Assembly: GCA_014654535.1 (NCBI GenBank)
Contig: BNBA01000012.1
Span: 1-64,000 of the forward strand
Length of the DNA stretch: 64,000 nt
Reading direction: 5' to 3'
DNA from: Xanthomonas boreopolis
GTDB taxonomy: Bacteria; Pseudomonadota; Gammaproteobacteria; Xanthomonadales; Xanthomonadaceae
The notes under the pieces are model-generated. The model saw only the letters and a list, made by a program, of their open reading frames with translations. It ran no database searches and was not told where the DNA came from. This document shows, piece after piece, positions 41,341 to 52,684 of the stretch; the stretch's first letter is position 1, and each line of letters opens with the position of its first letter. Both the position numbers and the translations under genes were made by a program.

Positions 41341-41826
41341 ATGGATCTCCGCAAAATCAAGAAACTGATCGACCTGCTCGAAGAATCCAATCTCGCCGAG
41401 ATCGAGATCAAGGAAGGCGAGGAAAGCGTCCGCCTGGCGCGCGCGCCGAAGGGCGGCATGGTCGCCGCCGCTCCCGCCCCGCAGTACGTGGCCGCCCCGG
41501 CCGCCGCGCCGGCCCCGGCCAGCATGCCGATGAGCTCGCCGACCGAGGCCTCCACCGGCGGCACCGCCAAGCCCGGCAACGCCCTGCCCGACGGGCACGT
41601 GCTGCGCGCGCCGATGGTCGGCACGTTCTACGCCTCGCCGGCGCCGGACAAGCCGCCGTTCGTCACCGTCGGCCAGACCGTCAAGGCCGGCGACACGCTC
41701 GCGATCATCGAGGCGATGAAGATGTTCAACCCGATCGAGGCGGACGTCTCCGGCACCGTCGTGGCGATCCTCGGCGAGAGCGGCCAGCCGGTCGAGTTCG
41801 ACCAGCCGTTGTTTGTGATCGGCTGA
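41341..41826 (+). CDS. accB: Biotin carboxyl carrier protein of acetyl-CoA carboxylase
   Basis: 161 aa. N-terminal helical part, an alanine/proline linker (about 38-85) and a biotinyl domain with [11 protein letters not shown] (biotinylated lysine near 123) and the thumb region [19 protein letters not shown]. Carries CO2 between AccC and AccAD. Normally followed directly by accC; here 444 bases of another element intervene. Confidence 0.97.
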   Translation: MDLRKIKKLIDLLEESNLAEIEIKEGEESVRLARAPKGGMVAAAPAPQYVAAPAAAPAPASMPMSSPTEASTGGTAKPGNALPDGHVLRAPMVGTFYASPAPDKPPFVTVGQTVKAGDTLAIIEAMKMFNPIEADVSGTVVAILGESGQPVEFDQPLFVIG

Positions 41827-41832
41827 AGAGCC

Positions 41833-41861
41833 GGGATTGGGGATTCGTGATTCGGGATTCG
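41833..41861. repeat. Left terminal repeat of the four-helix-bundle element
   Basis: 29 bp built of GGGATT(C/G)G units: begins GGGATTGGGGATTCG and ends GATTCGGGATTCG. Its reverse counterpart lies at 42242-42270. Confidence 0.8.
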
Positions 41862-42270
41862 CAACAGCGGCCGCATGAGCGTCTGGACGTATGGCGCGAT
41901 GCGATGACGTTGGTCGAGTCGGTCTACCGGGTCACGGAGCATTTTCCAGACTCCGAACGCTTCGGGCTCGTATCGCAGATGCGCAGAGCGGCAATCAGCA
42001 TTCCCTCCAACATCGCCGAAGGTGCGGCTCGCCGCTCCACGGCGGAGTACCTGCGCTTCCTGTCGATGGCCCGCGGTTCGCTCTCGGAACTGGATACCCA
42101 AGCCCAACTCGCCGTACGACTCGGATTCCGTGATGCGGACGCATCCCTGACCATGTTGCTCGACCGCGTCTTTTCCCGACTCAATGCCCTGATTCGTTCG
42201 CTGGACGCCGCGCGCCCGGTCCGCGAGGAAGCCGCCGTTTACGAATCCCCAATCCCGAATCCCGAATCCC

Positions 42271-42281
<11 letters not shown>
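41847..42281 (+). CDS. Four-helix-bundle protein (23S rRNA intervening-sequence / Avd-like family)
   Basis: About 144 aa from a GTG at 41847. [40 protein letters not shown] and [20 protein letters not shown] match the S23/IVP four-helix-bundle family, related to Avd of diversity-generating retroelements. The molecular role is unknown. The gene and its flanking inverted GGGATTCG repeats fill the accB-accC gap, and its last 11 bases overlap accC. The start is uncertain: GTG lies inside the left repeat, and no good binding site is visible. Confidence 0.8.
42242..42270. repeat. Right terminal repeat of the four-helix-bundle element
   Basis: 29 bp, CGAATCCCCAATCCCG then AATCCCGAATCCC; inverted relative to 41833-41861. 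It ends one base before the accC ATG, so any accC binding site now lies inside it. Confidence 0.8.
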
Positions 42282-43638
<1,357 letters not shown>

Positions 43639-43658
43639 GGCCATCGGTCGCGGACACG

Positions 43659-43686
43659 AAAAAGGCGGGGATTCCCCCGCCTTTTT
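43659..43686 (+). terminator. accBC terminator
   Basis: Stem AAAAAGGCGGGG / CCCCGCCTTTTTT with the loop ATTC, 21 bases after accC; it serves the convergent minus-strand genes too. Confidence 0.93.
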
Positions 43687-43709
43687 TCATGCCCGCGCCG
43701 GGACGCGGG

Positions 43710-44078
43710 TCAGCGCGCCACGGCCGCCTTCTGCTGGCTGCCCGGCACCGGCACGATGCCGTTCTTGGAACGCGGGTCCACGATCATCATCGTCTCGGTG
43801 GAGCCGTCCGGCCAGACGATCTGGAAGGTCGATCCGGTCGGCAGCGACGAGAACGGCATGCCGCTCTGCGCCCGGTAGATCGCCGCCGCCTGCGCCGCGC
43901 CGCCGCGTCGCACCTGCTCGTCGCTGTCGACCTTGGTCAAGCGCACCTGGGCGAGTTCGTTATAGCGGTGCTCGGCGGTATCGATCATGACGATGCCGAC
44001 CGCCGCGGCGGAATACGCCACGAACAGCGTCACCATCAGCCAGAACTTGGCACCGTACAGCCAACGTCGGTAATTCAT
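43710..44078 (-). CDS. Unknown single-pass membrane protein
   Basis: 122 aa, not recognised. One transmembrane segment at about 12-32 (KFWLMVTLFVAYSAAAVGIV), then a periplasmic part with GSTFQIVWPDGSTETMMIVD (about 78-97). Coupled to the gene upstream by an ATGA overlap. Confidence 0.75.
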   Translation of the reverse strand: MNYRRWLYGAKFWLMVTLFVAYSAAAVGIVMIDTAEHRYNELAQVRLTKVDSDEQVRRGGAAQAAAIYRAQSGMPFSSLPTGSTFQIVWPDGSTETMMIVDPRSKNGIVPVPGSQQKAAVAR

Positions 44079-45022
44079 GACCTCACTCCCTCACCCTTGA
44101 CCAGCGAAGTGATCATCTCGTCCATTCTGCTCGCCCCTTGCCGTGGCACCGCTGCGTCGTAAACAAAAGATTCGAAATCCTGCCGGCTGTCCTGCGAACA
44201 GATCCCGGCGATCGCGCAATAGCTCGTCATCAACGTGCCATCCGCGCCGCATTCCAGGCCGAGCCGGCAGGCGGCGACCTGCCAGGCCAGCTCCGCGTAC
44301 TGGTCGCCGGCGACGAACCCTTCGTAGGCATCGTCGCCGCTGGCGCGCGCGCCCATGGCCAGCGACAGCGCCAGGTACGCCTCCGGGTCGCGCGAGGCCA
44401 GTACGCGCTCGACCAGATTGCGTTTATAGGCAACCGAGCTGTCCAGAGGCTGACCGGCCGACAGCAGCGCGGCCTCCGCGGCCAGGCTGCCGGACCGCGC
44501 CGCCTGGACCCGCTGGGCCAGCACCTGCTGCGCCGACAGCCCGTCCTGGGGCGTGAAACCGGCGCAGCGCGCGGCCAGGCGCGCCCTGGCGCCCACCATC
44601 GCGTTCATCCCGGCCGAGCCCTGGTGGGCGATCCACTCGCTGTCCGAAAGATAACCGGCCGGATCGAGCGCGTAGCCGGCACAGTAGTCGTATACGCGGC
44701 TCAGCATCCAGCCGGCATCGGCATCGCCATCGGCGATCCTGGCGGCGAGCTGCTGGGCATAGCCGTACAGGTCCGCGTCCTGCTCCAGGCCGGCGCGCTG
44801 GTCGAGCGGCAGGCCGGTGGGGACGGAGGTCTCCCGGCGCGGCTCGGGCCGCACCGGCTCGCGCGCAGGCGCGGGGAAGCGCGCATGGCCGCTCGTCGCC
44901 ACCTGGCCGCCGACGGCGGCGGCCAGGTCGCCCGGGCGCGACGCGCCATGCTGCCACCACGCCGCCGCGAGCACGGCAGGCGCGAGCAACAGCCACAGGT
45001 TGCGGGCACGGATGATCGGCAT
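44075..45022 (-). CDS. Unknown membrane-anchored protein
   Basis: 315 aa, not recognised. A hydrophobic N-terminal segment ([13 protein letters not shown], about 9-21) may anchor it in the inner membrane. The remainder is helical with six cysteines spread over about 135-290 and SEL1-like spacing in the [17 protein letters not shown] region, though no clear repeat. The MPIIRARN start was chosen since the membrane segment follows it; upstream in-frame sequence is arginine-rich and non-coding. Confidence 0.75.
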   Translation of the reverse strand: MPIIRARNLWLLLAPAVLAAAWWQHGASRPGDLAAAVGGQVATSGHARFPAPAREPVRPEPRRETSVPTGLPLDQRAGLEQDADLYGYAQQLAARIADGDADAGWMLSRVYDYCAGYALDPAGYLSDSEWIAHQGSAGMNAMVGARARLAARCAGFTPQDGLSAQQVLAQRVQAARSGSLAAEAALLSAGQPLDSSVAYKRNLVERVLASRDPEAYLALSLAMGARASGDDAYEGFVAGDQYAELAWQVAACRLGLECGADGTLMTSYCAIAGICSQDSRQDFESFVYDAAVPRQGASRMDEMITSLVKGEGVRS

Positions 45023-45291
45023 CGGAACGGGTCGCAAGGCGCCGCGGCCTCGAATCCTCTGCCGCAGCAATGGGGCGCAGTCTAGCGCAGGTTCCCGCCG
45101 CCGGCCGTGACGGGCCATGCCCGGCCGCTGGTGCCGCGGGCCGTCCGCGGCACGTCCGCGGCACGTCCCGGTCGCCCGCCGCCCCGGTGCGGCGGCACCT
45201 GCTCCGCCCGGCATGGCCACGGCCGCGCGCGCATGAAAAGCCGATGACGCGCTCTAGTAGGATGTGCACCCCCTCGCTGCGCAGAACCGCC

Positions 45292-46212
45292 ATGCCGTTC
45301 CTCGAACTGACCCTGCACTGCACGGAAGCCACCCAGCCGCGCTTCGAGAACGCGCTGGAAGACGTCGGTGCGCTGGCGGTGACCCTGCTGGATGCCGATG
45401 CCGATACCAGCAACGAGCGCGCGATCCTGGAACCGGGCGTCGGCGAGACCCCGCTGTGGCACTCGCTGGTGCTCACCGCGCTGTTTCCCGCCGATACCGA
45501 CGCGCTCGTGCTGCTGGCCGCGCTGGAGGCGTTCGATCCCGGCCTGGACTGGAGCCAGGCATCCTTCCGCCAGGTCGAGGACGAGGATTGGGAACGCGCC
45601 TGGCTGGACCAGTTCCAGCCGATGCGGTTCGGCGAGCGCACCTTCATCGTGCCGTGGAACCACGAGCTGCCCGACGAGGCGCGCACCGGCGACGCCGCGG
45701 TGGTGCGCCTGGATCCCGGCCTGGCGTTCGGCTCGGGCACCCACCCGACCACCGCGCTGTGCCTGCGCTGGCTCGACGGGCTCGCCGCCGAAGGCGCGCT
45801 GCAGGGCCACGACGTGCTCGATTTCGGCTGCGGCTCGGGCATCCTCGCGCTGGCCGCGCTGAAGCTCGGCGCCGCCCGGGCGGTCGGCGTCGACAACGAC
45901 CCGCAGGCGCTGCTGGCCAGCCACGACAATGCCGAACGCAATGCCGTGGCCGACCGCCTCGCGGTCCACCTGCCCGAGCAGGAGCCGGTGCGCACGTACC
46001 CGGTGGTGGTCGCCAACATCCTCGCCTCGGCGTTGGACGCCCTGGCCGAGACGCTCGCCGCGCGCGTCGCACCGGGCGGGAGAATCGCGCTCTCCGGCAT
46101 CCTGCACGGCCAGGAAGGCGAATTGCTGGAACGCTACGCCGCCTGGTTCGACGACCTGCGCACGAACCAGGACGGCGACTGGATGCGCATCGACGGGCGC
46201 CGCCGCGGCTGA
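45292..46212 (+). CDS. prmA: Ribosomal protein L11 methyltransferase
   Basis: 306 aa. [22 protein letters not shown] (in part, about 141-162) and [20 protein letters not shown] (in part, about 180-198) are the PrmA signature and SAM motif [11 protein letters not shown] is the NPPY-equivalent. Trimethylates L11. It starts the prmA - DUF3426 - fis series. Confidence 0.96.
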   Translation: MPFLELTLHCTEATQPRFENALEDVGALAVTLLDADADTSNERAILEPGVGETPLWHSLVLTALFPADTDALVLLAALEAFDPGLDWSQASFRQVEDEDWERAWLDQFQPMRFGERTFIVPWNHELPDEARTGDAAVVRLDPGLAFGSGTHPTTALCLRWLDGLAAEGALQGHDVLDFGCGSGILALAALKLGAARAVGVDNDPQALLASHDNAERNAVADRLAVHLPEQEPVRTYPVVVANILASALDALAETLAARVAPGGRIALSGILHGQEGELLERYAAWFDDLRTNQDGDWMRIDGRRRG

Positions 46213-46256
46213 GGCCGTGCTTGAATAGCCAGCCCGGGCCCTCTTTCGCATCCCGC

Positions 46257-46991
46257 ATGAGCGACGAGAAGAAGACTCCGCATTCGCTGGCCACGTTCCT
46301 GCGCGGCCCCGCGCCTGCGCCCGAAGCCAAGCCGCAGGCCGAAGCAGGCGATGCGGACACCCCGCCGCCGCATGCGTCCACCGCGGCAGGCGCGCAGGTG
46401 CCCCCGTCCCCCGCGGACGCGCCGGTCCCGGCCGCCGAGCAGACCCCGCCCGCGTCCTCGCCCGCCCCATGGGAACAGGCACCGCGCTTCACGCGTGCCG
46501 CGCGCACCAACGCGGTGCAGCGGCGCACGCCTCCGTGGCAGTGGGCGGTGCTGGCCGCGCTGGCCCTGGTGCTGGCGATGCAGGTGCTGCTCGCCGACCG
46601 GGCGCGCCTCGCGGCGGACGCCACCTGGCGACCCGTGCTGGCGGCGCTGTGCGCCGCATTGCGCTGCGAGCTGCCGGCCTGGCATGAACCGGCGGCCTTC
46701 ACCATGCTCAACCGGGAAGTGCGCCCGGCCCCGGACCAGCGCGGCGTGCTGCAGGTCCAGGCGAGCTTCCGCAACGATGCGCGCTGGGCCCAGGCGTGGC
46801 CGTACCTGCAACTGTCGCTCTCCGATGCCGATGGCCGCGTGATCGGCAGCCGCGTGTTCTCGCCGCGGGAATACCTCGGCCACCCGGTGCCGCCGGGCGA
46901 CACGCTCGCACCGGGACAGGGCACGCAGATCGCCTTCCGCGTACGGGAACCGGCCGCGAGCACGGCCGCGTTCGGCTTCGAGTTCCATTGA
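46257..46991 (+). CDS. DUF3426 membrane protein
   Basis: 244 aa. A proline/alanine-rich cytosolic N-terminus (1-85), one transmembrane segment (WQWAVLAALALVLAMQVLL, about 94-112) and a C-terminal DUF3426 domain with FRNDARWAQAWPYLQLSLSD and GTQIAFRVREP. The zinc-ribbon usually present at the N-terminus of these proteins (zinc_ribbon_5, CxxC pairs) is absent. Function unknown; conserved next to prmA and fis. Confidence 0.85.
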   Translation: MSDEKKTPHSLATFLRGPAPAPEAKPQAEAGDADTPPPHASTAAGAQVPPSPADAPVPAAEQTPPASSPAPWEQAPRFTRAARTNAVQRRTPPWQWAVLAALALVLAMQVLLADRARLAADATWRPVLAALCAALRCELPAWHEPAAFTMLNREVRPAPDQRGVLQVQASFRNDARWAQAWPYLQLSLSDADGRVIGSRVFSPREYLGHPVPPGDTLAPGQGTQIAFRVREPAASTAAFGFEFH

Positions 46992-47042
46992 CGGCAAGGC
47001 GGTACCGAATACGGGCGTGCACAAGCCGGCTGCTCGCGCTAG

Positions 47043-47378
<336 letters not shown>

Positions 47379-47527
47379 ACCGGGGAGCGTGCCGCCCGTG
47401 GCGATGCGGACGCATCTCGTCTTCCTGCCCGCCTCGTCCCGCAACGCCCTCGACCGATTGGGTAGCAGCCGGTCATCCCGGCGCGATGCCTGCGCCCTGG
47501 TCGCGCCGGCCATTCGCCCCACGGCCT

Positions 47528-48523
47528 TCAACCGGCTCCGCCGGCCTTCCAGTAGTACCGCACCACATGGAAGAACACCGGAGCGGCAAAGCACACCGAA
47601 TCCAGCCGGTCGAGCATGCCGCCGTGGCCTTCTATCATGTGCCCCCAGTCCTTGATGCCGCGGTCGCGCTTGATCGCCGACATCACCAGGCCGCCCCAGA
47701 AACCCATCAGGTTGATCAGCAGCGACAGCCCGAACGCCTGGAGCGGCGTGAACGGCGTGATCCACCACAGGGCCGCGCCCAGCGCACTGGCCGACAGTAT
47801 CCCGCCGACAAAGCCTTCCACCGTCTTGGACGGGGACAGCCTGGGGGCGATCGGGTGCCGGCCCAGCAGCTTGCCCCAAACGTACTGCATCACGTCGGAG
47901 GACTGCACCACGATCACCAGGAAGGCGAACAACAGCAGGTTGCGCGCGGGATCGTGGCCGGGAACGCGCAGGTTCAGCAGGGCCGGCACGTGCGAGAGGC
48001 AGAACACGCAGATCATCAGGCCCCACTGCACCTTCGCCGTGCGCTCCAGGTAATGGGTAGTATCCCCGCCTATGGTGGAGAGGATCGGCAGGAACAGGAA
48101 CGCGTAGACGGGGATCAGCAGCGTGTACATGCCGTACCAGTCGATCCAGACCAGGTAGTACTGCCACGGCAGCACGATGTAGAACGCGGCCAGCAACGCG
48201 TAGTAGTCGCCCGAGCGGGTGGGCGCCAGGGTGATGAACTCGCGCAGCGCGAACAACGAGATGACCGCGAACAGCACGATCACCCCGGCGCGTCCGAAGA
48301 ACAGCGCCAGCCCCACCACGATCGCCATCACCCACCAGGCGCGGATGCGCGAGACCAGGTTGGCGACCACCGCATTGGGCTGGCCGCGCTGGCGCCAGCG
48401 CAGGGTCTCGGCCACCAGCGTAGCCACCACCAGCACCGCGCCGATGCCAGCGAACAGCAGGCCGGTTTGCTGCCCGACACTGCGTGCGGCCAAGTCGCCG
48501 GGAATGTCCAGGACGAAGCTCAT
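47528..48523 (-). CDS. Phosphatidate cytidylyltransferase-like protein (YnbB-like)
   Basis: 331 aa, about eight transmembrane segments. The CdsA signature SPSKTVEGFVGG (about 225-236) is present, as is the downstream KRDRGIKDWG and GMLDRLDS. Makes CDP-diacylglycerol from phosphatidate and CTP. Last gene of a six-gene leftward operon with a CDP-alcohol phosphotransferase, so probably a dedicated paralogue rather than the housekeeping cdsA. Confidence 0.9.
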   Translation of the reverse strand: MSFVLDIPGDLAARSVGQQTGLLFAGIGAVLVVATLVAETLRWRQRGQPNAVVANLVSRIRAWWVMAIVVGLALFFGRAGVIVLFAVISLFALREFITLAPTRSGDYYALLAAFYIVLPWQYYLVWIDWYGMYTLLIPVYAFLFLPILSTIGGDTTHYLERTAKVQWGLMICVFCLSHVPALLNLRVPGHDPARNLLLFAFLVIVVQSSDVMQYVWGKLLGRHPIAPRLSPSKTVEGFVGGILSASALGAALWWITPFTPLQAFGLSLLINLMGFWGGLVMSAIKRDRGIKDWGHMIEGHGGMLDRLDSVCFAAPVFFHVVRYYWKAGGAG

Positions 48524-49149
48524 GCCCGGCTCCCGTTCGGCGCCAGATCGAGCAGCGCCTGCCGGCTGCGCGCCAGGAACGCGGCCTTGTCCTCGCCGGC
48601 CTGCAATCGCAGCGGCGCGCCGAAAGTGGCCGTGCACAGCAGCGGCAGCGGCAGGAAGCGCCCCTTCGGCATCACCCGCTTGAGGTTGTCGATCCACACC
48701 GGCACGAACTCCAGCTCCGGACGCTGCCGCGCCAGGTGGTAGATGCCGCTCTTGAACGGCAGCAACGGCTCCTCGCCGGTGTTGCGCGTGCCTTCCGGGA
48801 AGAGGATCAGCGAACATCCGCCATCCACTGCCTCGCACAGCGCCTGCACCGGATCCTGCCTGCGCCTGCCTGCCTCGCGCTCGATCAGCACGCCGTTGAA
48901 CACTGCATCTATCAGGTATCGCCGCAGTCCATCGCGCTGCCAGTACTCGGCCGCGGCCACCGGCCGCACTTGCCGGCGCAGCGCCGGCGGCAGCGATGAC
49001 CAGATCAGCACGAAGTCGCCATGGCTGGCGTGGTTGCCGTAATACACGCGGTGCTCGCTGGAAGGCGCGCAACCGATCCACAGCGCGCGGGCACCGGTCA
49101 TTGCCTGGATGGCGCCACTGCAGGCGCGGGCGATCAGTTCGGCGAACAT
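48520..49149 (-). CDS. 1-acylglycerol-3-phosphate acyltransferase-like protein
   Basis: 209 aa. The HX4D motif is seen in NHASHGDFV (about 39-47) and the glycerophosphate block as LILFPEGTRNTGE (about 113-125). PlsC family without clear transmembrane helices. Overlaps the cytidylyltransferase gene by four bases. Confidence 0.9.
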   Translation of the reverse strand: MFAELIARACSGAIQAMTGARALWIGCAPSSEHRVYYGNHASHGDFVLIWSSLPPALRRQVRPVAAAEYWQRDGLRRYLIDAVFNGVLIEREAGRRRQDPVQALCEAVDGGCSLILFPEGTRNTGEEPLLPFKSGIYHLARQRPELEFVPVWIDNLKRVMPKGRFLPLPLLCTATFGAPLRLQAGEDKAAFLARSRQALLDLAPNGSRA

Positions 49150-49162
49150 GGGTGGCTCCGGG

Positions 49163-49600
49163 TCATGCCTGCGGCCACAGCACCGATAGCAGCAGCAGGG
49201 CGACCTGCAGCAAGCCAGCCGCGTACTGGCGCAGCAACAGGCGGCGCATGCCCGCCCAGCGGGCGCCCCAGTCGCGCAGCGGAGCGCCCGGCCGCTGCCG
49301 GCGCAGACCGGCATCCTGCAGCACCTGGTCCACCCGGCGGGCGGCAGCGTCGCCATCCAGGCCTTCCTTGCGCAGCAAGCGCAGCAGGCTGGCATCCAGG
49401 CCGGTGCGCAGCGCGTAGTACGCCTGCGCCAGCCCGGCCGACACGCTAGCCAGCAGCAAGCCGGTGGCGATCACCGTCCGCCCAGGCGCCATGCCCAGCA
49501 GCAGCACCGCCACCAGCAGCAGCCCCAGCGACAGCAGCGCCGGCGCCCGCCCCTGCCGCAACAGCAGCTGCATGCCGGCCAGGTCCGGTGCATCGTTCAT
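49163..49600 (-). CDS. Small membrane protein of the lipid operon
   Basis: 145 aa, not recognised. Two hydrophobic segments at about 18-55 (LLSLGLLLVAVLLLG; VIATGLLLASVSAGL) and a third at the C-terminus (LLQVALLLLSVLW). An arginine-rich middle part suggests a cytosolic loop. Start overlaps the preceding gene's stop by four bases. Confidence 0.8.
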   Translation of the reverse strand: MNDAPDLAGMQLLLRQGRAPALLSLGLLLVAVLLLGMAPGRTVIATGLLLASVSAGLAQAYYALRTGLDASLLRLLRKEGLDGDAAARRVDQVLQDAGLRRQRPGAPLRDWGARWAGMRRLLLRQYAAGLLQVALLLLSVLWPQA

Positions 49601-50928
49601 GCGGGCCCTCCCTCCGCCGCGATCGCGATCGCATGCAGATGCGCCTTGCCCAACACGATGGTAGGGCGCGCGGCACGCACTCTCGCCACCGCGTCCGCCG
49701 CATCGGTCGCACGGCCGCTGCGCAGCAGCCAGGCAGCGACGCTGGCGGCACTGCGCGAATACCCCAGCGCGCAGCACGCCAGCACCGCCCCCTGCGCGCG
49801 CAGCCGTTCGATGGCGTCCGCCGCGTCGCGCAGGGCATCCGCCGTGGGGACCACGAGGTCCAGCATCGGCACGCTGGCATAGGTCGCGCCCCGTGCGCGG
49901 CAGGACAGTTCCGCACAGGTATCGACCACGGCCAGCAGCGGTGCCGGCAGCGCCGCGCCCGGCAGGCGTCCCAGCCATACGCCGTCCGCCACTTGTACCG
50001 GTTGCGGCGCACGCCGCGTCCATAGCCGCGAGTTGATCCATGCAGCGCCCAGGTACGGGGCCAGCAGCCAGCGCGCGGCCATCGTGAGCCGGCCGTCGGC
50101 GCGCTTCTGGAACACGGCCGTCCCCAATCCTGCATACGCCAGGGCCACCAACGACAGCGACATCGCCGGCCACAGCAGCCACAATGCGGCGCCTCGCACC
50201 AGCAGCGCCGGCACCAGCAGCACACCTGCACCCAGCACGTACAGCACGGCCAACCGCCAGCGCTCCGGATCGCGCACCGCGTGCCATGCACGCAACGGGG
50301 TCGTGCCCTGCTCCGGCCACAGCCACACGCACAACCAGCCGACCAGCAGGCCGGTGGGCACGTCGATGAAGTGATGCTGGAACGTGGTCAGCACGGATAC
50401 GCCGATCAACGCCGCCCATGCGTGCAGCACGGTCCGCCAATGCCCGCGCACGTATTGCGCGAACTTCACCCACAACACAATCAGCAGCACGATGTGCAAC
50501 GAAGGCGCCTGGTTGAACGGCTTGTCGAAGCCGAGCAATACCTCGAACAACCAGCCGAACACGCCCCGGGTGTCCGGGCGCTCGAAGCTGAAGCGCAGTG
50601 GCCACAGCAGGAAACACGCGACTGCGATCACCTGCGCACTGAGCAGACGCAGCGCATGCCGATCCAGCTCCGATTTCCGCCGGCACAGGAAGAACGAAAC
50701 CACGTAGAACAGGTCGATCGACCAATAGGGCACGATCGTCCACGGCAGGAACGGGATGTGGGTTTCCCAGGAGAACGCCACGACCGGCACGGCGGCCTGG
50801 TGCGCAGCCATCCAGTTGGCGAAGCCGTAGCTGGCGAAGAAGAATGGCCCCAGCAGGGCCAGCCACAGCAGGGCACGGCGCCAAGGGCGCGCCTCGTGGG
50901 CTTCCGGAGTCGCCGCCAACGCCACCAT
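49597..50928 (-). CDS. PAP2 phosphatase - dual-specificity phosphatase fusion (YnbD-like)
   Basis: 443 aa. The N-terminal two-thirds form a membrane PAP2/inositolphosphotransferase-like domain with PSLHIVLLIVLW (about 145-156) and HHFIDVPTGLLVGW (about 189-202). The C-terminal third (about 300-443) is a dual-specificity phosphatase with CCALGYSRSA: Cys-x5-Arg is intact, but the usual preceding His is Cys. The same two-domain fusion is E. coli YnbD. Probably removes a phosphate from the lipid made by the operon. Confidence 0.88.
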   Translation of the reverse strand: MVALAATPEAHEARPWRRALLWLALLGPFFFASYGFANWMAAHQAAVPVVAFSWETHIPFLPWTIVPYWSIDLFYVVSFFLCRRKSELDRHALRLLSAQVIAVACFLLWPLRFSFERPDTRGVFGWLFEVLLGFDKPFNQAPSLHIVLLIVLWVKFAQYVRGHWRTVLHAWAALIGVSVLTTFQHHFIDVPTGLLVGWLCVWLWPEQGTTPLRAWHAVRDPERWRLAVLYVLGAGVLLVPALLVRGAALWLLWPAMSLSLVALAYAGLGTAVFQKRADGRLTMAARWLLAPYLGAAWINSRLWTRRAPQPVQVADGVWLGRLPGAALPAPLLAVVDTCAELSCRARGATYASVPMLDLVVPTADALRDAADAIERLRAQGAVLACCALGYSRSAASVAAWLLRSGRATDAADAVARVRAARPTIVLGKAHLHAIAIAAEGGPA

Positions 50929-52667
50929 CACGCGATCCGGCGGGCCAGCGACACGGTGAAGATGCCGAAATCGTCGATGCGCTGGGCCACCTTCTCGAAG
51001 CCAGCCAAGCGCACCAGTTCGTCCATTTCCTGTTGGGTACGCCGGCGCATCACCCATGCCGCACCACCACGATGGCTGGTCAGCGCGCGGGCGATGAACT
51101 CGAGCTGCGGGTGCCATGGTTGGCCGGTATAGGCCAGATAGCCGCCCGCCGGCATGGCGGCAGCGATGCCCTGCAAGGAGCGCAGCACCGCATCGTTGTC
51201 CGGGAACAACTCGTACAGGCCCGACACCACCGCCAGGGACGGGGCCGGATCGACCGTTGCCAACTGTTCCGGGTCGAAGGCATCGCCCCGTTCGAAGCGA
51301 GCGATGCCGCTCGCGCCGAGGCGTTCGATCAGGGCGCGCCCCTGGGTGACGTTGAGGTCGCTGAAGTCGCGCAACACGATCCGGTCGGCACGCTGTTCGC
51401 CCTGGCCGAGCGCTTCCAGTACATAGCGGCCATGGCCTGCCGCCACGTCCAGGACATGTACCGGGGCCCCCTGGCTGCGCAGGCGCCGTGCGGCCTCGCG
51501 CAGCAATTGCTGCAGGTGCTGGCCGCGCACGCGGATGCCGCGCCAGCCGATCGCATCGAGGTAGTTGCGATCGATCATCCGCCCCAACGGCCCGCGGCCC
51601 CGCGCCTCGTTGCGATAGACGTAGTCCAGCGTGCTGCCCGAATCGAACCCGGTCCGCAGGCCGAGCGCGATGCCTTCGGACAACAGGCCGCCAAGCCGCA
51701 GCCCGCCGCGCACGACGCGCCAGCGCAGGTCGGCCAGGCTATTGCGTTCCGGGGGCCAGGCCAGGATCTCCGCCTCGTCGAAGGTCGGGCCATGCCGATG
51801 CGCGTCGCGACGCGACAACTCGCGCAGAGGCTCGTCGAAGCGGGCCCGGACGAAATCGCGTATGCGGGCCAACGCCGGCGCGCGATCCCGCTCGCCCAGG
51901 GTGTCGTGGAAGAAGCCCGGCAAGTGCACGCGTTCCTTGATGGCGCTGGACAAGCGCTCGTAGAAGCGGTCCTGCGGCCCGCGATGCACCACGAAGTCCG
52001 AGCCCGAGACCAGCAGTTGCACCGGTACGCCGATCGCCTGGGCATCGGCCACGATGCGGTCGGCCGCCTCGTACAGGCCGAGCAGCACGCGCACCGAGAT
52101 CGGCCGGGTGATCAGCGGGTCCGTGCGATAGCTTTCCACCCGTGCCGGGTCGTGCGTGAGCCACTGCGGCTTCACGTAGCTGTTGACGAAGAAGTTGCCG
52201 CGCAGTTTCTCCAGCAATGCCAGGCCAGGACGCGCGAACGGCACGTACAGCTTGACCTTGAACGCAGGCGAGGCCATCACCAGCGCGCGCAGCCGCGGGG
52301 CATAATCATGCACCCAGGTGGCGGCGACCACCGCGCCCACGCTCTGCGCGATGACCACGATGTCCTCCACCGCGATGCCATGTTCGGCACCGATATGAGC
52401 GATGAAGTGGTCCAGGTCGCGCACCAGGGCGGGGAAGCCCGGGGCATCCCCGCGGGCGCCGGGCGAGCGACCATTGCCGCGCGCATCCCAGGCGAAGAAC
52501 GCGACATCGGGCAGATCGAGTTCATCGACCAGGTGGGCGACCCGGCCGGAATGCTCGTGGCCGCGGTGCAGCAGCACGATGGCCTTGGCCGCCGTGCCCG
52601 GCCAATACCTGTAGAACAGTGGAACCTGGTCGAAGCTGTGGAATTCCCGTTCCTGCGCCTGGCGCAT
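50928..52667 (-). CDS. Alpha/beta hydrolase - methyltransferase fusion (YnbC-like)
   Basis: 579 aa. N-terminal hydrolase (about 10-285): VVIAQSVGAVVA carries the nucleophile serine, with LLHRGHEHSGR and a late GFFHDTLGE histidine. C-terminal SAM-dependent methyltransferase (about 330-579): HVLDVAAGHGRYVLEAL is motif I. Same architecture as E. coli YnbC. TGATG overlap with the phosphatase gene downstream. Roles on a lipid head group are inferred from context. Confidence 0.88.
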   Translation of the reverse strand: MRQAQEREFHSFDQVPLFYRYWPGTAAKAIVLLHRGHEHSGRVAHLVDELDLPDVAFFAWDARGNGRSPGARGDAPGFPALVRDLDHFIAHIGAEHGIAVEDIVVIAQSVGAVVAATWVHDYAPRLRALVMASPAFKVKLYVPFARPGLALLEKLRGNFFVNSYVKPQWLTHDPARVESYRTDPLITRPISVRVLLGLYEAADRIVADAQAIGVPVQLLVSGSDFVVHRGPQDRFYERLSSAIKERVHLPGFFHDTLGERDRAPALARIRDFVRARFDEPLRELSRRDAHRHGPTFDEAEILAWPPERNSLADLRWRVVRGGLRLGGLLSEGIALGLRTGFDSGSTLDYVYRNEARGRGPLGRMIDRNYLDAIGWRGIRVRGQHLQQLLREAARRLRSQGAPVHVLDVAAGHGRYVLEALGQGEQRADRIVLRDFSDLNVTQGRALIERLGASGIARFERGDAFDPEQLATVDPAPSLAVVSGLYELFPDNDAVLRSLQGIAAAMPAGGYLAYTGQPWHPQLEFIARALTSHRGGAAWVMRRRTQQEMDELVRLAGFEKVAQRIDDFGIFTVSLARRIA

Positions 52668-52684
52668 GCAATCTCCCTTAATTG

